In this document: positions 32,125 to 32,612 of the stretch, piece by piece
Layout of the letters: every line of letters begins with the position of its first letter
Position numbering within the stretch: the stretch's first letter is position 1
NCBI GenBank assembly: GCA_027069135.1
Contig: JALXFE010000042.1
Span: 1-32,612, forward strand
DNA length: 32,612 nucleotides
Direction: 5' to 3'
DNA from: Thermoanaerobaculia bacterium
GTDB taxonomy: Bacteria > Acidobacteriota > Thermoanaerobaculia > Multivoradales > JAHZIX01
Made by a program: the position numbers and the translations under genes
Notes under the pieces: model-generated
Database searches by the model: none
What the model saw: the letters and a program-made list of their open reading frames with translations, nothing else
What the model was told of the DNA's origin: nothing

Positions 32125-32612
32125 TACAGCCGTGGCCGCCGCCGCAGGTCTTCAATGCCGTCAAGCTAAAACCGCGGTCGCGGTAGAAATCGAAGACCTG
32201 TTCCGGCTTGGCCACCTCGAAAGGATACCCCCCGACCCAATCGATCCAATCGTGCCAGGTCGACATTCCCCGCGCTTTCTTCTTGTCTTGGAATCGCTTG
32301 CGGGGATTGCGCAACAACACTACATCCTTGAGCAACCCCCGAGCCAATTTTGCCAGGATGTAGGGGCCGGCGATCAACGCCTTGGTTGGCCCTGGGAGAG
32401 AGACGTAGGCCCGCTTCATCCACCGATTGATGCGGCTCCAGTAGACCTGGTGATTGTAGATGGCCAAGAACAGATGGCCGTCCTCGGCGACCCGCCCCCG
32501 GACGTTCTCGAGAGCCCGCCATAAGTCTCCCGTATGGTGCAGCACGCCCCAGGAGTAAACGATGTCGAAGGTTCCGAGCTGGTTGAGAAACTCCGCGTCC
32601 AAGGCGTCTCCG
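32078..32612 (-). CDS. Class I SAM-dependent methyltransferase, C-terminal part
   Basis: The gene runs off the right edge; about 177 residues of the C-terminal side are visible. FDIVYSWGVLHHTGDLWRALENV is the post-motif-II strand of class I methyltransferases, followed by VAEDGHLFLAIYNHQVYWSRI (motif III region). The SAM-binding glycine motif lies outside. The tail has GFSLTALKTCGGGHGCNEYVFHKE, typical of members found in glycan and lipopolysaccharide clusters. It may methylate a sugar or an intermediate, or work on something else. Its stop lies inside the next gene (47-nt overlap), so both are co-transcribed. It is the most upstream visible gene of the long minus-strand operon, whose promoter must be outside the window. 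Confidence 0.85.
   Translation of the reverse strand, partial: GDALDAEFLNQLGTFDIVYSWGVLHHTGDLWRALENVRGRVAEDGHLFLAIYNHQVYWSRINRWMKRAYVSLPGPTKALIAGPYILAKLARGLLKDVVLLRNPRKRFQDKKKARGMSTWHDWIDWVGGYPFEVAKPEQVFDFYRDRGFSLTALKTCGGGHGCNEYVFHKENDSAPTG

Noticed and set aside
1-32612. CRISPR arrays, tRNA and rRNA genes, riboswitches
   Set aside because: No regularly spaced identical short repeats with unique spacers, no cloverleaf-like or rRNA-like segments, and no recognisable riboswitch core were seen by eye; a tRNAscan/Infernal run would settle this.

Overview
The window is about 32.6 kb of GC-rich bacterial DNA, dense in genes and strongly biased to G/C at third codon positions. The best lineage guess is Acidobacteriota, perhaps Thermoanaerobaculia-like. 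This is an inference from a TIGR02999-type ECF sigma factor next to a large Ser/Thr kinase with C-terminal TPRs, a TPR-like regulator-associated protein, and an IPTL-CTERM-like surface protein with GEVEDY repeats. No rRNA, tRNA or CRISPR array was seen.

Left part (1-8.8 kb): the 3' end of an IS200/REP-type transposase-like gene runs in from outside. It is followed by a small hairpin region, a minus-strand sugar-nucleotide epimerase, a ~218-bp non-coding element that folds on itself as one long imperfect inverted repeat, and a 6.5-kb gene. That gene encodes a 2161-residue exported protein: signal peptide, two SdrD-B-like domains, a propeller-like middle, seven tandem ~175-residue acidic GEVEDY repeats, a DUF11-like domain and an IPTV...-TM-KRR sorting tail.

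Regulatory part (8.9-13.5 kb): a membrane Ser/Thr kinase with TPRs (minus strand) lies divergently from an ECF sigma factor (plus strand). A good sigma70-like promoter and three 19-bp tandem repeats lie ahead of the kinase. A small TPR-like protein (minus strand) converges on the sigma gene.

Polysaccharide part (13.6-32.6 kb): a plus-strand trio encodes an O-antigen ligase/polymerase-like protein with an inserted beta domain, a GT4 glycosyltransferase and a NeuD/PglD acetyltransferase. It converges on a minus-strand pair, a PglE-like aminotransferase followed by a PglF/WbpM-like 4,6-dehydratase. A small secreted protein with its own promoter and terminator follows. Then comes a long minus-strand operon, transcribed from beyond the right edge: methyltransferase, GT4, Wzx-like flippase, sulfotransferase, GT4, Wzy-like polymerase, PglC-size phosphoglycosyl transferase, beta-propeller protein, second sulfotransferase and AsnB-like amidotransferase. 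Several adjacent genes overlap by 4 nt (ATGA, GTGA, TTGA).

Taken together, the dehydratase, aminotransferase, acetyltransferase and small phosphoglycosyl transferase are the set needed to make a di-N-acetylbacillosamine-type sugar and load it on undecaprenyl phosphate. The GT4 enzymes would extend it, Wzx/Wzy would export and polymerise it, and the sulfotransferases, methyltransferase and amidotransferase would decorate it. The reading is a sulfated, Wzx/Wzy-dependent surface polysaccharide locus next to a large adhesin-like surface protein. Product structure and regulation are inferred, not shown.
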